DNA from: Pseudomonas asgharzadehiana
GTDB taxonomy: Bacteria > Pseudomonadota > Gammaproteobacteria > Pseudomonadales > Pseudomonadaceae
Length of the DNA: 64,000 bases
Assembly: GCF_019139815.1 (NCBI RefSeq)
Contig: NZ_CP077079.1
Span: forward strand, 3,906,001-3,970,000
Reading direction: 5' to 3'
Below, in pieces: positions 13,053 to 27,235 of this stretch (within the stretch, counting starts at the first letter, position 1; every line of letters starts with the position of its first letter). Position numbers and translations under genes: made by a program. Under the pieces are notes generated by a model that saw nothing but the letters and a program-made list of their open reading frames with translations, had not been told where the DNA came from and did not search any database.

Positions 13053-14374
13053 GATTTTCTCCGCTGCCTGGGACTTAAACGATCGAGTGCGGCCAGATGA
13101 TTGAGCTTCTCACCGATCTTCAACTCCAGGCCACGGGGCACCGGCTGGTAGAGCGGCAAGGGCTCAAGCTCATCGGGGAAGTAGTCTTCACCGGCGGCAT
13201 AGGCGTCCGGTTCATCGTGGGCGTAGCGGTATTCATCACCGTAGCCCAGTTGCTTCATCAACTTGGTCGGCGCATTGCGCAGGTGCATCGGCACTTCGAG
13301 GGAGCCGTGTTCGGCCGCCGCACGCAGGGCCGACTTGAAGCCCATGTACACCGCGTTGCTTTTTGGCGCGCAGGCCAGATAAGTGATGGCCTGCGCTACC
13401 GCCAACTCGCCTTCCGGGCTGCCGAGGCGTTCCTGCACGTCCCACGCGGCCAGGCACAGGCTCAGTGCGCGGGGGTCGGCGTTACCGATGTCTTCGCTGG
13501 CCATGCGTACCACGCGGCGGGCCAGGTACAACGGGTCGCAGCCGCCGTCGATCATCCGCGCAAACCAGTACAGCGCACCGTCCGGGTTGGAGCCGCGTAC
13601 GGATTTATGCAGCGCCGAGATCTGGTCGTAGAAGGCTTCGCCGCCCTTATCGAAACGACGACGGGTGTCACCGAGCAGGCTCTGCAACAGGTCGACGCCA
13701 ATTTCGCTGCCATCTTCGGCGAGGTCGGAGGCGTTCTCCAGCAGGTTGAGAAAACGTCGGCCGTCGCCATCGGCGGCGGTGAGCAGGATCTTGAAGCCTT
13801 CGTCGCTGACGCTCAGTTGGCGCTTGCCCAGGCCTTTGTCTTCGCTCAAGGCACGCTGCAGCAGCTTTTGCATCGCCCCTTCATCCAGGCTCTTGAGCAC
13901 ATAGACCCGCGCCCGCGAGAGCAAGGCATTGTTCAGTTCGAACGAGGGGTTTTCGGTGGTGGCGCCGATAAAGATCAGCGTGCCGTCCTCAACATACGGC
14001 AGGAACGCATCCTGCTGCGACTTGTTGAACCGGTGCACTTCGTCGACAAACAGAATCGTGCGCTTACCGTACTGCCCAGCCTGCTGTTTGGCGACCTCCA
14101 CCGCCTGGCGGATCTCCTTGACCCCGGCCAGCACCGCCGAGACTGTTTCAAAGTGCGCATCCGAGACTTTCGCCAGCAGCCGTGCCAGGGTGGTTTTACC
14201 CACCCCCGGCGGCCCCCAGAAAATCATCGAATGCAGCGCACCCTGCTCCAGGGCTTCGCGCAAAGGCTTGCCGCGAGCGAGCAGGTGTTCCTGACCGACG
14301 TACTCATCCAGGTTGGTCGAGCGCAAGCGTGCGGCCAGGGGCTGGGCAATCGGGTCACTTCGAAACAGGTCCAT
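13049..14374 (-). CDS. rarA: Replication-associated recombination protein A (RarA/MgsA)
   Basis: 441-residue AAA+ ATPase related to clamp-loader subunits. Walker A is GPPGVGKTT near residue 55, and Walker B is in [18 protein letters not shown]. The sensor block [17 protein letters not shown] and a C-terminal tetramerisation part follow. RarA acts at stalled forks and gaps with SSB and RecA. It ends over the crcB start, and 27 bp separate it from lolA. Confidence 0.95.
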
Positions 14375-14401
14375 GGGCAGCGTTTGAAACCTCTGGGCAG
14401 T

Positions 14402-15025
14402 TTATTCCTGGATCACGTCGGCACCCTTGGGGATGTCGAACTTGAACTTGGACGCAGGTACCGGCTGGTTGGCCTTGACCCCGCTGAACAGGATATCGGT
14501 GCGCTGGCCCACACTGTCGACCAGGCGCATGTTGTTGATCACGCCGTTGCCGAACGACAGGGACAGCGTGTCAAACAGCGTGTCCTTGGATTTGGGCTTG
14601 AGGGTGAACTCGATGACGTTGCTGGTCTGCTTGGAGGTGATGTCAAAGCTGTCGTTGATTTTCGACACATCACCCGACAGCAGCAGCGCTGGAGTCTGGT
14701 TCAGGCGTGGGTCCAGCTTCTTGATGGTGGCCTGCTCCAGGTCCGGGTCCCACAGGGTAACCTTCTGGCCATCGGAAACGATGGTCTGCTCGGCCTTGCC
14801 CTCGGTGTGCCAGTAGAACAGCCCTGGGCGCTGCACGGCCATCTCCCCCGCGGTTTCCTGCAACTGGGTGCCACCGGCATCCAGGGTCAGCTGGGAGAAG
14901 CGCGCGGTCAGGGTCTGGGATTTGTCCAGCAGGTTCTTCAGGCTGGCCACCGAAGCCGGGTCAGCGTGAGCCGAAACAGCGGTCAGGGCCAGGGCCGGCA
15001 ACAACAGCATGCGGATAAGGCGCAT
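14402..15025 (-). CDS. lolA: Outer-membrane lipoprotein carrier protein LolA
   Basis: 207 residues with a Sec signal peptide ending near VSAHA. The mature part begins [14 protein letters not shown]. It is the periplasmic chaperone that carries lipoproteins from LolCDE to LolB. The ATG at 15023-15025 is used rather than one 12 bp upstream because GAGGA lies at proper distance before it. It is located between ftsK and rarA as in other pseudomonads. Confidence 0.95.
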   Translation of the reverse strand: MRLIRMLLLPALALTAVSAHADPASVASLKNLLDKSQTLTARFSQLTLDAGGTQLQETAGEMAVQRPGLFYWHTEGKAEQTIVSDGQKVTLWDPDLEQATIKKLDPRLNQTPALLLSGDVSKINDSFDITSKQTSNVIEFTLKPKSKDTLFDTLSLSFGNGVINNMRLVDSVGQRTDILFSGVKANQPVPASKFKFDIPKGADVIQE

Positions 15026-15050
15026 GGGAGTCCTCATTGAGTAGTCAGGA

Positions 15051-15076
15051 CGTGCCGCGTATTGCCACGCGGCACG
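15051..15076 (-). other. Intercistronic stem-loop between ftsK and lolA
   Basis: Perfect 10-bp inverted repeat CGTGCCGCGT / ACGCGGCACG with a six-base loop, beginning a few bases after the ftsK stop. No T tract follows on the minus strand, so it is more likely an mRNA processing or stabilising stem than a terminator. Confidence 0.5.
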
Positions 15077-15079
15077 GGA

Positions 15080-17485
15080 TCAGTCGCGCATCTGCCCGGG
15101 GGCGATGATTTCACGCGAGCCGTTGGTGTTCATTGCGGTGACGACGCCGGCGTGTTCCATGGCTTCGATCATGCGGGCAGCGCGGTTATAGCCGATCTTC
15201 AGCTTGCGCTGCACGGCGGAAATCGAGGCCCGGCGGCTTTCCAGCACGAATGCCACGGCTTCGTCGTACAGCGCGTCGGTCTCGGCGTCATCGTCGCCAC
15301 CGCCGCTGCCGCCGTCGAAGCCACTGCCGGCCTCTTCGACACCCGCCAGGATATCGTCGTTGTATTCCGGGGCGCCGCGCAGCTTCCAGGCTTCCACCAC
15401 GCGGTGAACCTCATCGTCGGAGACAAAGGCGCCGTGCACGCGGATCGGCAGGCTGGTGCCTGGCGGCATGTAGAGCATGTCACCATGGCCCAGCAATTGC
15501 TCGGCGCCGCCCTGGTCGATGATGGTGCGCGAGTCGATCTTGCTTGATACCTGGAACGCCATGCGCGTCGGGATGTTGGCCTTGATCAGACCGGTGATCA
15601 CATCCACCGATGGGCGCTGGGTGGCGAGGATCAAGTGGATACCGGCCGCTCGCGCCTTCTGGGCGATACGGGCGATCAGTTCTTCAACCTTCTTGCCGAC
15701 GATCATCATCATGTCGGCGAATTCATCGACCACGACCACGATGGTCGGCAGCTTGCTCAACAATGGCGCTTCGTCGTGGATGCTTTCGCGCTTGTACAGC
15801 GGGTCGGTCAACGGCGTGCCGGCGTCCTGGGCTTCCTTGACCTTGGCGTTGAAGCCCGACAGGTTGCGCACGCCCATCTTCGCCATCAGCTTGTAGCGGC
15901 GTTCCATCTCGGCAACGCTCCAGCGCAGGGCGTTGGCGGCGTCCTTCATGTCGGTGACCACCGGGCAGAGCAGGTGCGGAATGCCTTCGTAGATCGACAG
16001 TTCCAGCATCTTCGGGTCGATCATGATCAGCTTGGCGTCATCCGGGCCGGACTTGAACAGAATCGACAGGATCATCGCGTTCACGCCCACCGACTTACCG
16101 GAACCGGTGGTACCGGCCACCAACAAGTGAGGCATTTTTGCAAGGTCAGTGATCACCGGCTTGCCGCCGATATCGTGACCCAGCGCCAGGGTGACCGGCG
16201 ATTTGAAGTTGTCGTATTCCGGCGTCGACAGCACCTCTGAGAAGCGCACGATCTGGCGGTCTTCGTTAGGGATCTCGATACCCACAGTGGTCTTGCCGGG
16301 AATCACCTCCACCACACGCACGCTGGTCACGGCCAGGGAGCGGGCCAGGTCCTTGGCCAGGTTGGAGATGCGGCTGACTTTCACACCGGCGGCCGGCTGG
16401 ATTTCGTAACGGGTGATCACCGGGCCGGGGTGGATTGAGTCAACCGAGACCTCGACGCCGAATTCCTTGAGCTTGATTTCCAGCAGGTGGCCGACGGCCG
16501 CCAGGGATTCCGGGGAATAATTGAGTTGTTTCTTTTCAGCCGGGTCAAGAATCGAGATGGGCGGCAAGGTGCCTTCAACCGCGCTGTCGACAAACAGTGG
16601 CGCCTGCTTCTCTTTCTGCACGCGATGGCTCGGCTCGGGGGCCTTGGGCGGCGCGGGAGCGATCACCGGCGGCACCTGCTTCTCGCGGTCCGACATGTGC
16701 TTGCTCAGGGCCTGCTCGCGTTCGATCAGGCGTTCCTTGACCTTGGCCTGCTCGCGGCGGTCCGGCGTACTTGGGGCCACCACCTCGTTGACGCGGGTGT
16801 CGACTTCACGCAGTTGCGCGACCATGCGCTTGCGCTCGACACGGGCCGCCCACCAGCGATTGGCGGCGCCCTGGAACAGCTCCAGCAGGTCAAGGGTGAT
16901 CTTGCCGGTCACGTCCATCACCTTGAACCACGACAGGTCAGTGAACACCGTAAGGCCGAACAGGAACAACGCGATGAACATCAAGGTGCTGCCCTGGATA
17001 TTCAGGGTCTTGCGCGCCAGGTCGCCAAGGCTTTCGCCCAGCGCCCCGCCCGCGCCCGCCGGCAGGCCGGTAGGCGCATGGAAATGAATATGCGCCAGCG
17101 CCGCGCCGGAGAGCACCAGGAACACTAGGCCGATCAGGCGCCAGGAAAACAGCCAGCCGCTCCATTGCCACGGCTCGTGGCGCTGGCGGAAGATCTGCCA
17201 GGTCTTGATCGCCAGCAGCAAGGGAAAGATGTAAGCGAAGTAACCGAGCACCATGAACAGGATATCGGCGCTGTAGGAGCCCACCGGCCCGCCGAAGTTC
17301 TGCACATCGTCGATCTTGCTGTTGTGGCTCCAGCCCGGATCGTCCTTGCCATAGGTGAGCAACGCCATGATCAGGAACAGGCACAACGCGCCGATCGCGA
17401 TCAGCGCACCTTCCTTGAGGCGATAATGCAGGTGCTGGCGCCAGGCCGGCACGACTGTCTTGGGTGCTGCGGTGGATTTCTTCAA
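15080..17485 (-). CDS. ftsK: DNA translocase FtsK
   Basis: 801 residues. The N-terminus has about four membrane segments (residues 25-180) that anchor it at the septum. A charged linker (about 210-300) is much shorter than in E. coli. The motor domain has Walker [10 protein letters not shown] near residue 450 and Walker [11 protein letters not shown]. The C-terminal gamma winged helix ([20 protein letters not shown]) reads KOPS sites. FtsK moves DNA during division and activates XerCD at dif. It is the first gene of a minus-strand series ending in cysG. Confidence 0.97.
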   Translation of the reverse strand: MKKSTAAPKTVVPAWRQHLHYRLKEGALIAIGALCLFLIMALLTYGKDDPGWSHNSKIDDVQNFGGPVGSYSADILFMVLGYFAYIFPLLLAIKTWQIFRQRHEPWQWSGWLFSWRLIGLVFLVLSGAALAHIHFHAPTGLPAGAGGALGESLGDLARKTLNIQGSTLMFIALFLFGLTVFTDLSWFKVMDVTGKITLDLLELFQGAANRWWAARVERKRMVAQLREVDTRVNEVVAPSTPDRREQAKVKERLIEREQALSKHMSDREKQVPPVIAPAPPKAPEPSHRVQKEKQAPLFVDSAVEGTLPPISILDPAEKKQLNYSPESLAAVGHLLEIKLKEFGVEVSVDSIHPGPVITRYEIQPAAGVKVSRISNLAKDLARSLAVTSVRVVEVIPGKTTVGIEIPNEDRQIVRFSEVLSTPEYDNFKSPVTLALGHDIGGKPVITDLAKMPHLLVAGTTGSGKSVGVNAMILSILFKSGPDDAKLIMIDPKMLELSIYEGIPHLLCPVVTDMKDAANALRWSVAEMERRYKLMAKMGVRNLSGFNAKVKEAQDAGTPLTDPLYKRESIHDEAPLLSKLPTIVVVVDEFADMMMIVGKKVEELIARIAQKARAAGIHLILATQRPSVDVITGLIKANIPTRMAFQVSSKIDSRTIIDQGGAEQLLGHGDMLYMPPGTSLPIRVHGAFVSDDEVHRVVEAWKLRGAPEYNDDILAGVEEAGSGFDGGSGGGDDDAETDALYDEAVAFVLESRRASISAVQRKLKIGYNRAARMIEAMEHAGVVTAMNTNGSREIIAPGQMRD

Positions 17486-17970
17486 AACGGGTCTATTCCT
17501 GCGCCTTTAGCGCGTCCATCTGTTAAATGACGATACATACTGCCCAATCCGAGCAGCTGAAAAATGAACGATCTACTTTTAACACTGCGCGATTGATTCA
17601 CGAAACGGCGATAACGCCACAATGGCCGCATTGTACGGGTTTGTGTCTCCGATGCCACGCCCTGCCACTCAGCCGGCAGCCCAGTCAATTGGCGTGTCAT
17701 AAGGTGCTCAATTTGAGCATGCATTGTCTTTGCTGACAAAGGCTTATGAGCTGTTTTTACCAATCCAGGCCAGCTTGGCAAATGGCCTGCATGGCTCAGA
17801 CCCGATTACGACCACGCCTCAGGCATAGAGTTGCAGAAACACCCGCTCACGCTAATCCACCTTCATGGCTGATTCGGGCTGGCCCGATGGCGCTGCGTCG
17901 ACAATAATCAACACGTTTGGGGCAGGCGCCATCCCTGCCACTCCCCTCCCCTTCCGTAAGCCTGGATACC
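17486..17970. other. ftsK/aat divergent intergenic region
   Basis: 485 bp without a convincing gene. It holds the promoters of ftsK and aat. A 15-bp perfect palindrome TGCTCAA-T-TTGAGCA lies at 17705-17719, and a nearby TTGTC/GACAA inverted pair at about 17725-17741. Open frames in it have no ribosome site and no recognisable protein. Confidence 0.55.
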
Positions 17971-18651
17971 ATGCTGACTTGGTTACAACGCGACTCCCTG
18001 ACCTTCCCACCGCTGGCCAAAGCCATGCGCGAACCCAACGGCCTGCTGGCCGCGGGCGGCGACCTGTCGGCCGAGCGGCTGGTGCAAGCCTACCGCCACG
18101 GCTGCTTTCCGTGGTTCTCACAGGGTCAGCCGATCCTCTGGTGGTCGCCGGACCCACGCACGGTGATCTTTCCGGACGAACTGCATGTATCGCGCAGCCT
18201 GGGTAAACTGTTGCGCCAGCAGCGTTACCGCGTGACCTTCGACCAGGACTTCGCCGCCGTTATCCAGGCCTGCGCCGCGCCGCGCGCGTATGCCGATGGC
18301 ACCTGGATCACCGAAGGCATACAAGCTGCCTACCTGGAACTGCACCAACGCGGCTACGCGCATTCGGTGGAGGTGTGGGACGACGGCAAGCTGGTGGGCG
18401 GCCTGTATGGTTTGGCGATGGGCCAGTTGTTTTTCGGGGAGTCGATGTTCAGCCGCGCCGACAACGCCTCCAAATTCGGCTTTGCCACGCTCGTCGGGCA
18501 ACTGAAGGCCTGGGGTTTTGTGCTGATCGACTGCCAGATGCCCAATGATCACCTGCACAGCCTGGGCGCTCGCGCCATATCGCGCAGCGACTTCGCCGGC
18601 TTTCTGCGCAACCATCTGGACCAACCCAGCTCTGGGCCGTGGGTTTCGTAG
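17971..18651 (+). CDS. aat: Leucyl/phenylalanyl-tRNA--protein transferase
   Basis: 226 residues, family length. Conserved motifs are [27 protein letters not shown] and [19 protein letters not shown]. Aat moves Leu or Phe from tRNA to N-terminal Arg or Lys of proteins, creating N-degrons for ClpS-ClpAP. The ATG at 17971 (MLTWLQRD) gives the family start. The next gene bpt carries a related transferase, and clpA/clpS are 1-4 kb downstream. Confidence 0.95.
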   Translation: MLTWLQRDSLTFPPLAKAMREPNGLLAAGGDLSAERLVQAYRHGCFPWFSQGQPILWWSPDPRTVIFPDELHVSRSLGKLLRQQRYRVTFDQDFAAVIQACAAPRAYADGTWITEGIQAAYLELHQRGYAHSVEVWDDGKLVGGLYGLAMGQLFFGESMFSRADNASKFGFATLVGQLKAWGFVLIDCQMPNDHLHSLGARAISRSDFAGFLRNHLDQPSSGPWVS

Positions 18652-18707
18652 GCGACATTCGCCCACCTGGCTTACACTTATTTCAAAGCTTACCCCGAGG
18701 GTTGATC

Positions 18708-19415
18708 ATGACCGAGTTGGCGCGTTTGAAGTTCTATGCCACTCAACCCCACTCTTGCAGCTATCTGCCCGACGAGCAGGCCACCACGCTGTTCCTCGAC
18801 CCCAGCCAGCCTATGGACGTGCACGTGTACGCCGATCTCTCGGAAATGGGGTTTCGGCGCAGTGGCGATCATCTGTACCGGCCCCATTGCCAGAACTGCA
18901 ATGCCTGCGTGCCGGCTCGCATTCCCGTGGCTCAGTTTCTGCCGGACCGCAACCAGAAGCGCATTCTCAAGCGCAACGCCGACCTGACAGTGACGTCGAG
19001 CAAGCCACGCTTTACCGAAGAGTATTTCGATCTTTACCAACGCTATATCGAGCAACGGCACGCCGACGGCGATATGTTCCCGCCCAGCCGCGACCAGTTT
19101 TCAACGTTTCTGGTGCGCGACCTGCCCTTTTCGCGGTTCTACGAGTTTCGTGCGGACGGCCGCCTGGTGGCCGTGGCGGTGACCGATTTGCTGCCGAACG
19201 GCCTTTCGGCGGTCTATACCTTCTACGAGCCGGCCGAGGAGCGCCGTAGCCTCGGGCGCTTTGCGATCCTGTGGCAAATCGGCGAGGCGCTGCGCCTGGA
19301 ACTGGAGGCGGTGTACCTCGGATATTGGATAAAAAACTGCAAAAAGATGAACTACAAGACCCAATATCGGCCCATTGAGCTACTGATTAATCAAAGATGG
19401 GTCACGCTTAACTAG
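18708..19415 (+). CDS. bpt: Aspartate/glutamate leucyltransferase Bpt (arginyltransferase family)
   Basis: 235 residues. The N-terminal domain has PHSCSYLP and the [13 protein letters not shown] cysteines. The C-terminal GNAT-like domain has [15 protein letters not shown]. In gammaproteobacteria this family transfers Leu from Leu-tRNA to N-terminal Asp or Glu. It may be annotated ate or arginyltransferase. It is co-oriented with aat and infA. Confidence 0.92.
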
Positions 19416-19422
19416 AACCCCT

Positions 19423-19451
19423 TGGCTTAAACACCCTTTTTCGGGCACAAT
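19423..19451 (+). promoter_or_regulatory. Likely sigma-70 promoter of infA
   Basis: TTGGCT (19423-19428) and CACAAT (19446-19451) are separated by 17 bp, 65 bp ahead of the infA start. Found by eye, not tested. Confidence 0.4.
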
Positions 19452-19515
19452 GCACGCCGCTTTTGCCTGGCGCAGTTGCACCGGGCCATTCACTGGATAC
19501 CGAGGGCTTTACTGC

Positions 19516-19734
19516 ATGTCGAAAGAAGACAGCTTCGAAATGGAAGGCACTGTCGTCGACACCCTGCCCAACACCATGTTTCGTGTGGAGTTGGAAAATG
19601 GGCACGTCGTAACCGCGCATATCTCCGGCAAGATGCGCAAGAACTACATTCGTATTCTTACCGGTGACAAAGTGCGCGTCGAGCTGACGCCCTATGACTT
19701 GAGCAAAGGGCGCATCACTTACCGCGCTCGCTAA
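19516..19734 (+). CDS. infA: Translation initiation factor IF-1
   Basis: 72-residue S1/OB-fold protein, exact family length, beginning [21 protein letters not shown]-1 occupies the ribosomal A site during initiation. The unmistakable motifs [17 protein letters not shown] and [13 protein letters not shown] are present. A strong terminator follows at once. Confidence 0.98.
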
Positions 19735-19748
19735 GCAAGTCAATACAA

Positions 19749-19776
19749 AACGCCCGGTTATGCCGGGCGTTTTTGT
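19749..19776 (+). terminator. Rho-independent terminator of infA
   Basis: Stem CGCCCGG / CCGGGCG with loop TTATG, followed by TTTTTG. Confidence 0.85.
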
Positions 19777-19809
19777 GTGCATAGGATTTCTCAAGCACTG
19801 AGCAATTCT

Positions 19810-19834
19810 GTGGGAGGGGGCAAGCCCCTCCCAC
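19810..19834. repeat. Short REP hairpin
   Basis: GTGGGAGGGG and CCCCTCCCAC flank GCAAG: a self-complementary REP half, between infA and the end of clpA. Confidence 0.7.
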
Positions 19835-19875
19835 ATTTGATCTGTAATTGTTTTGATGACCGTATTCCAAGGCAG

Positions 19876-19903
19876 CAAAAAGGCGCCTTTCGGCGCCTTT
19901 TGC
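19876..19903 (-). terminator. Terminator of clpA
   Basis: AAGGCGCC / GGCGCCTT stem with A tract on the plus strand, that is a T tract after the stem on the minus strand, 18 bp after the clpA stop. Confidence 0.75.
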
Positions 19904-19920
19904 TTTGTTGCAACCCGCTA

Positions 19921-22191
19921 TCAGGCCATTTCAGCCGTGGTTTCGAACTCGAAGGTCAGCTCGCCATCCTTCAGGTCGATATGCACCACGCCACCATGGT
20001 CGGACAGTTCGCCAAACAGGATCTCTTCGGCCAATGGCCGCTTGATCTTGTCCTGGATCAGACGTGCCATTGGGCGCGCGCCCATTGCCGCGTCGTAACC
20101 ACCCTCCGCCAGCCAGTTGCGCGCCGCGTCGGTTACATCCAACTGCACGCGCTTGTCTTCCAACTGCGCCTGAAGCTCGGTAAGGAACTTGTCCACCACG
20201 CTCTTGATAACCTCATGGCTGAGGCGACCAAACTGGATAATGGTGTCCAGACGGTTACGGAACTCCGGCGTGAAGCTCTTCTTGATCACTTCCATCGCAT
20301 CGGAGGAGTGATCCTGATGCGTAAAGCCGATCGAAGCCCGCGCAGCCGTTTCGGCACCGGCGTTAGTGGTCATGATCACGATCACGTTGCGAAAGTCCGC
20401 CTTGCGCCCGTTATTGTCGGTCAGGGTCCCGTGATCCATGACCTGCAACAGCAGGTTGAAGACTTCCGGGTGGGCCTTTTCGATTTCATCGAGCAACAAT
20501 ACGCAATGGGGTTGCTTGGTGATTGCCTCGGTCAACAGACCGCCCTGGTCGAAGCCGACATAGCCCGGAGGCGCACCGATCAGGCGCGACACAGTGTGGC
20601 GCTCCATGTACTCGGACATGTCGAACCGCACCAGCTCAATGCCCATGGCCTTGGCCAACTGCCGCGCCGCCTCGGTCTTGCCGACACCGGTAGGACCGGC
20701 GAACAGGAACGAACCAACAGGCTTGTCCGGCGATTTGAGGCCCGCACGCGACAACTTGATCGCGGTAGACAGCGAGTCGATAGCCGCATCCTGGCCGAAC
20801 ACGGTCAGCTTGAGGTCGCGCTCCAGGTTACGCAGCAACTCCTTGTCGGAGCTGGTGACGTGTTTTGGCGGAATCCGCGCGATCTTCGCCACGATATCCT
20901 CGACCTGAGGTACATCGATGCGCTTCACCCGCTTCTCGACCGACTGCAAGCGCTGATAGGCACCCGCTTCATCGATCACGTCAATAGCCTTGTCCGGCAT
21001 GTGACGGTCGTTGATGTAGCGCGACGCAAGCTCCGCAGCGGCACGTAGCGCCTCATCGGTGTACTCGATGCCATGGTGCGCCTCAAAACGCCCCTTGAGC
21101 CCGCGCAGGATGCCGATGGTGTCTTCGACCGAAGGCTCGGAGACGTCGACTTTCTGGAAGCGACGCGCCAGGGCACGGTCTTTTTCGAAGATCCCACGGA
21201 ATTCCTGGAACGTGGTCGAGCCGATGCAGCGGATATCACCCGACGACAGCAATGGCTTGAGCAGGTTGGAGGCGTCCATCACGCCACCGGATGCCGCACC
21301 GGCACCAATGATCGTATGGATCTCATCGATAAACAGGATCGCCTGTGGGCGTTTTTTCAGTTCACCGAGCAGCGCCTTGAAGCGCTTCTCGAAATCGCCG
21401 CGATATTTGGTCCCGGCGAGCAACGCACCCAGATCAAGGGAGTAGACGACACTGTTGGCCAGCAGGTCCGGGACCTGGTTGTCGACAATACGCTTGGCGA
21501 GACCTTCGGCAATCGCGGTTTTACCCACACCCGCCTCGCCCACCAGCAATGGGTTGTTCTTGCGACGACGCGCCAGGATCTGCGCTACACGCTCAACCTC
21601 AAGCTCACGCCCCACCAGCGGATCGATCCGCCCCTGACGCGCCAGCTCGTTGAGGTTGCTGGCATAGGCATCCAGCGGGTTGCTTGAAGAAGAAGACTCA
21701 CCGCCCTCGTCGTCCTGCATATCCTGCTCACCCTCGGAATGATCGCCGTGCCCAGGCACCTTGGAGATACCGTGAGCGATGTAGTTGACGACATCGATGC
21801 GGGCAACGCTCTGCTGCTTGAGCAGGAACACTGCTTGGCTTTCCTGTTCGCTGAAGATCGCCACAAGCACATTGGCGCCAGTGACTTCACGCTTACCGGA
21901 GCTCTGTACGTGGAACACAGCGCGCTGCAATACCCGCTGGAAGCCCAGGGTCGGCTGGGTTTCGCGGTCCTCGTCATGCACGGGGATCAGTGGCGTGGTG
22001 GAGTCGATAAACTCCTGCAGGTCATGCTTGAGTTTGTCGAGGTTGGCGCCGCACGCACGCAACACGGTGGCGGCAGCTTCATTGTCCAAAAGTGCCAGCA
22101 AAAGGTGTTCGACGGTCATGAATTCATGACGCTTCGAACGAGCCTCCTTGAAGGCAAGATTGAGGGTGACTTCGAGCTCGCGGTTTAACAT
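19921..22191 (-). CDS. clpA: ATP-dependent Clp protease ATP-binding subunit ClpA
   Basis: 756-residue Hsp100 unfoldase. Double N-domain (about 1-150), then two AAA+ modules: Walker [10 protein letters not shown] near residue 215 and GPTGVGKTE near residue 498. It unfolds N-degron and SsrA-tagged proteins for ClpP. Its adaptor gene clpS lies 29 bp upstream in the same direction. Confidence 0.97.
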   Translation of the reverse strand: MLNRELEVTLNLAFKEARSKRHEFMTVEHLLLALLDNEAAATVLRACGANLDKLKHDLQEFIDSTTPLIPVHDEDRETQPTLGFQRVLQRAVFHVQSSGKREVTGANVLVAIFSEQESQAVFLLKQQSVARIDVVNYIAHGISKVPGHGDHSEGEQDMQDDEGGESSSSSNPLDAYASNLNELARQGRIDPLVGRELEVERVAQILARRRKNNPLLVGEAGVGKTAIAEGLAKRIVDNQVPDLLANSVVYSLDLGALLAGTKYRGDFEKRFKALLGELKKRPQAILFIDEIHTIIGAGAASGGVMDASNLLKPLLSSGDIRCIGSTTFQEFRGIFEKDRALARRFQKVDVSEPSVEDTIGILRGLKGRFEAHHGIEYTDEALRAAAELASRYINDRHMPDKAIDVIDEAGAYQRLQSVEKRVKRIDVPQVEDIVAKIARIPPKHVTSSDKELLRNLERDLKLTVFGQDAAIDSLSTAIKLSRAGLKSPDKPVGSFLFAGPTGVGKTEAARQLAKAMGIELVRFDMSEYMERHTVSRLIGAPPGYVGFDQGGLLTEAITKQPHCVLLLDEIEKAHPEVFNLLLQVMDHGTLTDNNGRKADFRNVIVIMTTNAGAETAARASIGFTHQDHSSDAMEVIKKSFTPEFRNRLDTIIQFGRLSHEVIKSVVDKFLTELQAQLEDKRVQLDVTDAARNWLAEGGYDAAMGARPMARLIQDKIKRPLAEEILFGELSDHGGVVHIDLKDGELTFEFETTAEMA

Positions 22192-22220
22192 AGCTTCACC
22201 TCATACCCAAGTGGTCGGCG

Positions 22221-22589
22221 TTAACCGTCCTTCTCGATTTCACAGAGTAGCGGATGCTGGCTTTCCCTGGCGTACTGGTTGACCTGCATGGCCTTTGTCT
22301 CGGCGATGTCACGGGTAAACACTCCACATACTGCCCGTCCTTCTGTGTGAACGGCCAGCATTACCTTGGTCGCCAACTCGCGGTTCAGGTTAAAAAACAC
22401 CTCGAGCACTTCGACGACGAAATCCATCGGTGTGTAGTCATCATTGAACAAAACCACCTTGTACATCGGCGGCGCCTGTAAAGCAGGCTTGGCCTCTTTG
22501 ACAGCAATGCCCGCAGAACCGTCGTCATCGTGTTCGTGATCCGGTCGATCCTGATTGAATGTTAGTCGAATCTGGCTGATTGCATGCAT
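22221..22589 (-). CDS. clpS: ClpA adaptor ClpS
   Basis: 122 residues. A flexible acidic N-terminal arm (1-40) is followed by the ClpS fold, with the N-degron pocket in [15 protein letters not shown] and [10 protein letters not shown]. ClpS brings proteins with N-terminal Leu, Phe, Tyr or Trp to ClpA. It is divergent from cspD and is transcribed just ahead of clpA. Confidence 0.96.
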   Translation of the reverse strand: MHAISQIRLTFNQDRPDHEHDDDGSAGIAVKEAKPALQAPPMYKVVLFNDDYTPMDFVVEVLEVFFNLNRELATKVMLAVHTEGRAVCGVFTRDIAETKAMQVNQYARESQHPLLCEIEKDG

Positions 22590-22669
22590 GGAAAGAAAGG
22601 TTCGTCAGTGGTTCAAATACAGTGGTGGGGGCGAGCTGTCAGAAATTCAACTCTGACCGACTGGTCGCC

Positions 22670-22697
22670 TTGACTATCGGCAAATCGGTGTTACAAC
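22670..22697 (+). promoter_or_regulatory. Possible promoter of cspD
   Basis: TTGACT (22670-22675) and TACAAC (22692-22697) are 16 bp apart, about 115 bp ahead of cspD. Found by eye, and weak at the -10. Confidence 0.3.
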
Positions 22698-22813
22698 CAA
22701 TAGAACCCACAGTGGGTAAAAAAGGTCCGCGCAGTCAACCTTATTTATTCGGGTTAGGACGGATAAACTGGATGATACTCCAGTGATGGAGTCTGGTGCA
22801 GAAGGAAATGGGT

Positions 22814-23092
22814 ATGTCTGGCGTCAAGATCAATGGCAAGGTCAAGTGGTTCAACAACGCCAAAGGATATGGCTTTGTGAATGAAGAAGGAAAAACTGAG
22901 GATCTTTTTGCGCATTACTCAGCGATCATTATGGATGGTTACAAAACGCTGAAAGCTGGCCAGGTGGTGAGCTTTGAAATCATTCAAGGACCGAAAGGGC
23001 TGCACGCAGTGAACATCGATGCAGTGAAAGTCGAATCAACGGAAAAAACCGTACCCTCCCACGCTCATAAAGAAAAGAAGCAAACGGCCTGA
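22814..23092 (+). CDS. cspD: Cold-shock-like protein CspD
   Basis: 92-residue CSD protein with both RNA-binding motifs, GKVKWFNNAKGYGFV and DLFAHYSAI. The C-terminal tail is Lys-rich. CspD is a stationary-phase DNA/RNA-binding replication inhibitor in E. coli. Three in-frame starts are close together. The ATG at 22814 is chosen because AAGGAA at 22802-22807 is 6 bp before it. As in many gammaproteobacteria it is divergent from clpS. Confidence 0.93.
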   Translation: MSGVKINGKVKWFNNAKGYGFVNEEGKTEDLFAHYSAIIMDGYKTLKAGQVVSFEIIQGPKGLHAVNIDAVKVESTEKTVPSHAHKEKKQTA

Positions 23093-23118
23093 TCCACCGT
23101 CGAGCGCGTAGCTCGCGA

Positions 23119-23163
23119 AAAAAAACGGCCGCCCCCAATCAATGTGGGGCCGCCGTTTTTTAT
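23119..23163. terminator. Bidirectional terminator between cspD and icd
   Basis: ACGGCCGCCCCCA / TGTGGGGCCGCCGT stem flanked by an A run on the left and a T run on the right, so it suits both convergent genes. Confidence 0.85.
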
Positions 23164-23173
23164 GGCTTGAGCC

Positions 23174-24430
23174 TTACATATGCGAAATCAGCGCATCACC
23201 AAAGCCCGACGACGACACCAACTTGGCGCCCTCCATCAACCGCTCGAAGTCATAGGTCACGGTCTTGGCCGAAATCGCACCATTGGTACCCTTGATGATC
23301 AGGTCGGCCGCCTCGACCCACCCCATGTGGCGCAACATCATTTCCGCCGACAAAATCAACGACCCCGGGTTGACCTGGTCCTTGCCCGCGTATTTTGGCG
23401 CAGTGCCGTGGGTGGCTTCGAACATTGCCACGGTATCGGACAGGTTCGCCCCCGGCGCAATACCGATACCGCCCACCTCCGCCGCCAGGGCGTCGGACAG
23501 GTAGTCACCATTGAGGTTGAGGGTAGCAATCACGTCATATTCGGCCGGACGCAACAGGATCTGCTGGAGCATGGCGTCGGCAATCGCATCCTTGACCACC
23601 ACATTCTTGCCGGTCTTCGGGTTCTTGAACTGCATCCACGGCCCGCCATCAAGCAGGGTCGCGCCAAATTCCTCAGCGGCCACCTCGTAGGCCCATTCCT
23701 TGAAGGCCCCTTCGGTGAACTTCATGATGTTGCCTTTGTGCACGATGGTCAGCGAATCGCGATCATTATCCACTACGTATTGAAGGGCCTTACGCGCCAG
23801 GCGCTTGGTACCTTCCTTGGAAACCGGCTTGACGCCAATCCCGCAATCCTGGTCAAAACGGATCTTGGTGACGCCCATTTCCTCCTTGAGGAACTTGATC
23901 ACCTTGATCGCTTCCGGCGAGCCGGCCTTCCACTCGATCCCGGCGTAAATATCTTCGGAGTTTTCGCGGAAGATGGTCATGTCCACGTCGCCAGGCTTCT
24001 TGACCGGGCTGGGCACGCCTTCAAACCAGCGCACCGGGCGCAGGCACACATAGAGGTCAAGTTGCTGGCGCAGCGCCACGTTCAACGACCGGATCCCGCC
24101 ACCGACCGGTGTGGTCAGCGGGCCCTTGATGGACACCACATAATCCTTGACCGCATCGAGGGTTTCCTGGGGCAGCCAGGTGTCCTGATCGTAGACCTGG
24201 GTCGCCTTCTCGCCGGCGTACACCTCCATCCACGAAATCTTGCGCTTGCCGCCGTAGGCCTTTTCAACAGCTGCGTCGACCACCTTGATCATCACCGGGC
24301 TGATGTCGACGCCAATACCGTCACCTTCGATATAAGGGATGATCGGTTGGTCAGGAACATTGAGAGAATGGTCTGCGTTGACGGTGATTTTGTCGCCGAC
24401 TGCCGGAACCTGAATCTTCTTGTATCCCAT
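23174..24430 (-). CDS. icd: NADP-dependent isocitrate dehydrogenase (dimeric, Icd)
   Basis: 418 residues, E. coli type. [13 protein letters not shown] contains the Ser that AceK phosphorylates in E. coli. [17 protein letters not shown] holds the NADP-specifying Lys-Tyr. It converts isocitrate to 2-oxoglutarate in the TCA cycle. The ATG at 24428-24430 (MGYKKIQVP) is preferred to the ATG 12 bp upstream because GGAG is 6 bp before it. The monomeric isozyme gene idh is divergent next to it. Confidence 0.96.
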   Translation of the reverse strand: MGYKKIQVPAVGDKITVNADHSLNVPDQPIIPYIEGDGIGVDISPVMIKVVDAAVEKAYGGKRKISWMEVYAGEKATQVYDQDTWLPQETLDAVKDYVVSIKGPLTTPVGGGIRSLNVALRQQLDLYVCLRPVRWFEGVPSPVKKPGDVDMTIFRENSEDIYAGIEWKAGSPEAIKVIKFLKEEMGVTKIRFDQDCGIGVKPVSKEGTKRLARKALQYVVDNDRDSLTIVHKGNIMKFTEGAFKEWAYEVAAEEFGATLLDGGPWMQFKNPKTGKNVVVKDAIADAMLQQILLRPAEYDVIATLNLNGDYLSDALAAEVGGIGIAPGANLSDTVAMFEATHGTAPKYAGKDQVNPGSLILSAEMMLRHMGWVEAADLIIKGTNGAISAKTVTYDFERLMEGAKLVSSSGFGDALISHM

Positions 24431-27163
<2,733 letters not shown>

Positions 27164-27182
27164 GGTTGTAACGATGCAAAAG

Positions 27183-27208
27183 AAGCCCCGGCCTTGTGCC
27201 GGGGTTTC
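27183..27208 (+). terminator. Terminator of idh
   Basis: GCCCCGGC / GCCGGGGT stem with TTTCTG after it, 20 bp past the stop. Confidence 0.75.
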
Positions 27209-27235
27209 TGTTTCCAGCAAATAAACCGGATTCAA

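Noticed and set aside
13097..15040. 647-codon plus-strand frame over rarA and lolA
   Set aside because: Antisense shadow. Translation is compositionally biased and crosses gene borders.
17482..17781. 99-codon minus-strand frame in the ftsK/aat gap
   Set aside because: No ribosome site, runs into the ftsK start region, translation not protein-like.
17486..17970. Missing trxB between ftsK and aat
   Set aside because: I recall trxB there in P. aeruginosa, but other pseudomonads keep it elsewhere. I see no remnant, so the gap is ordinary.
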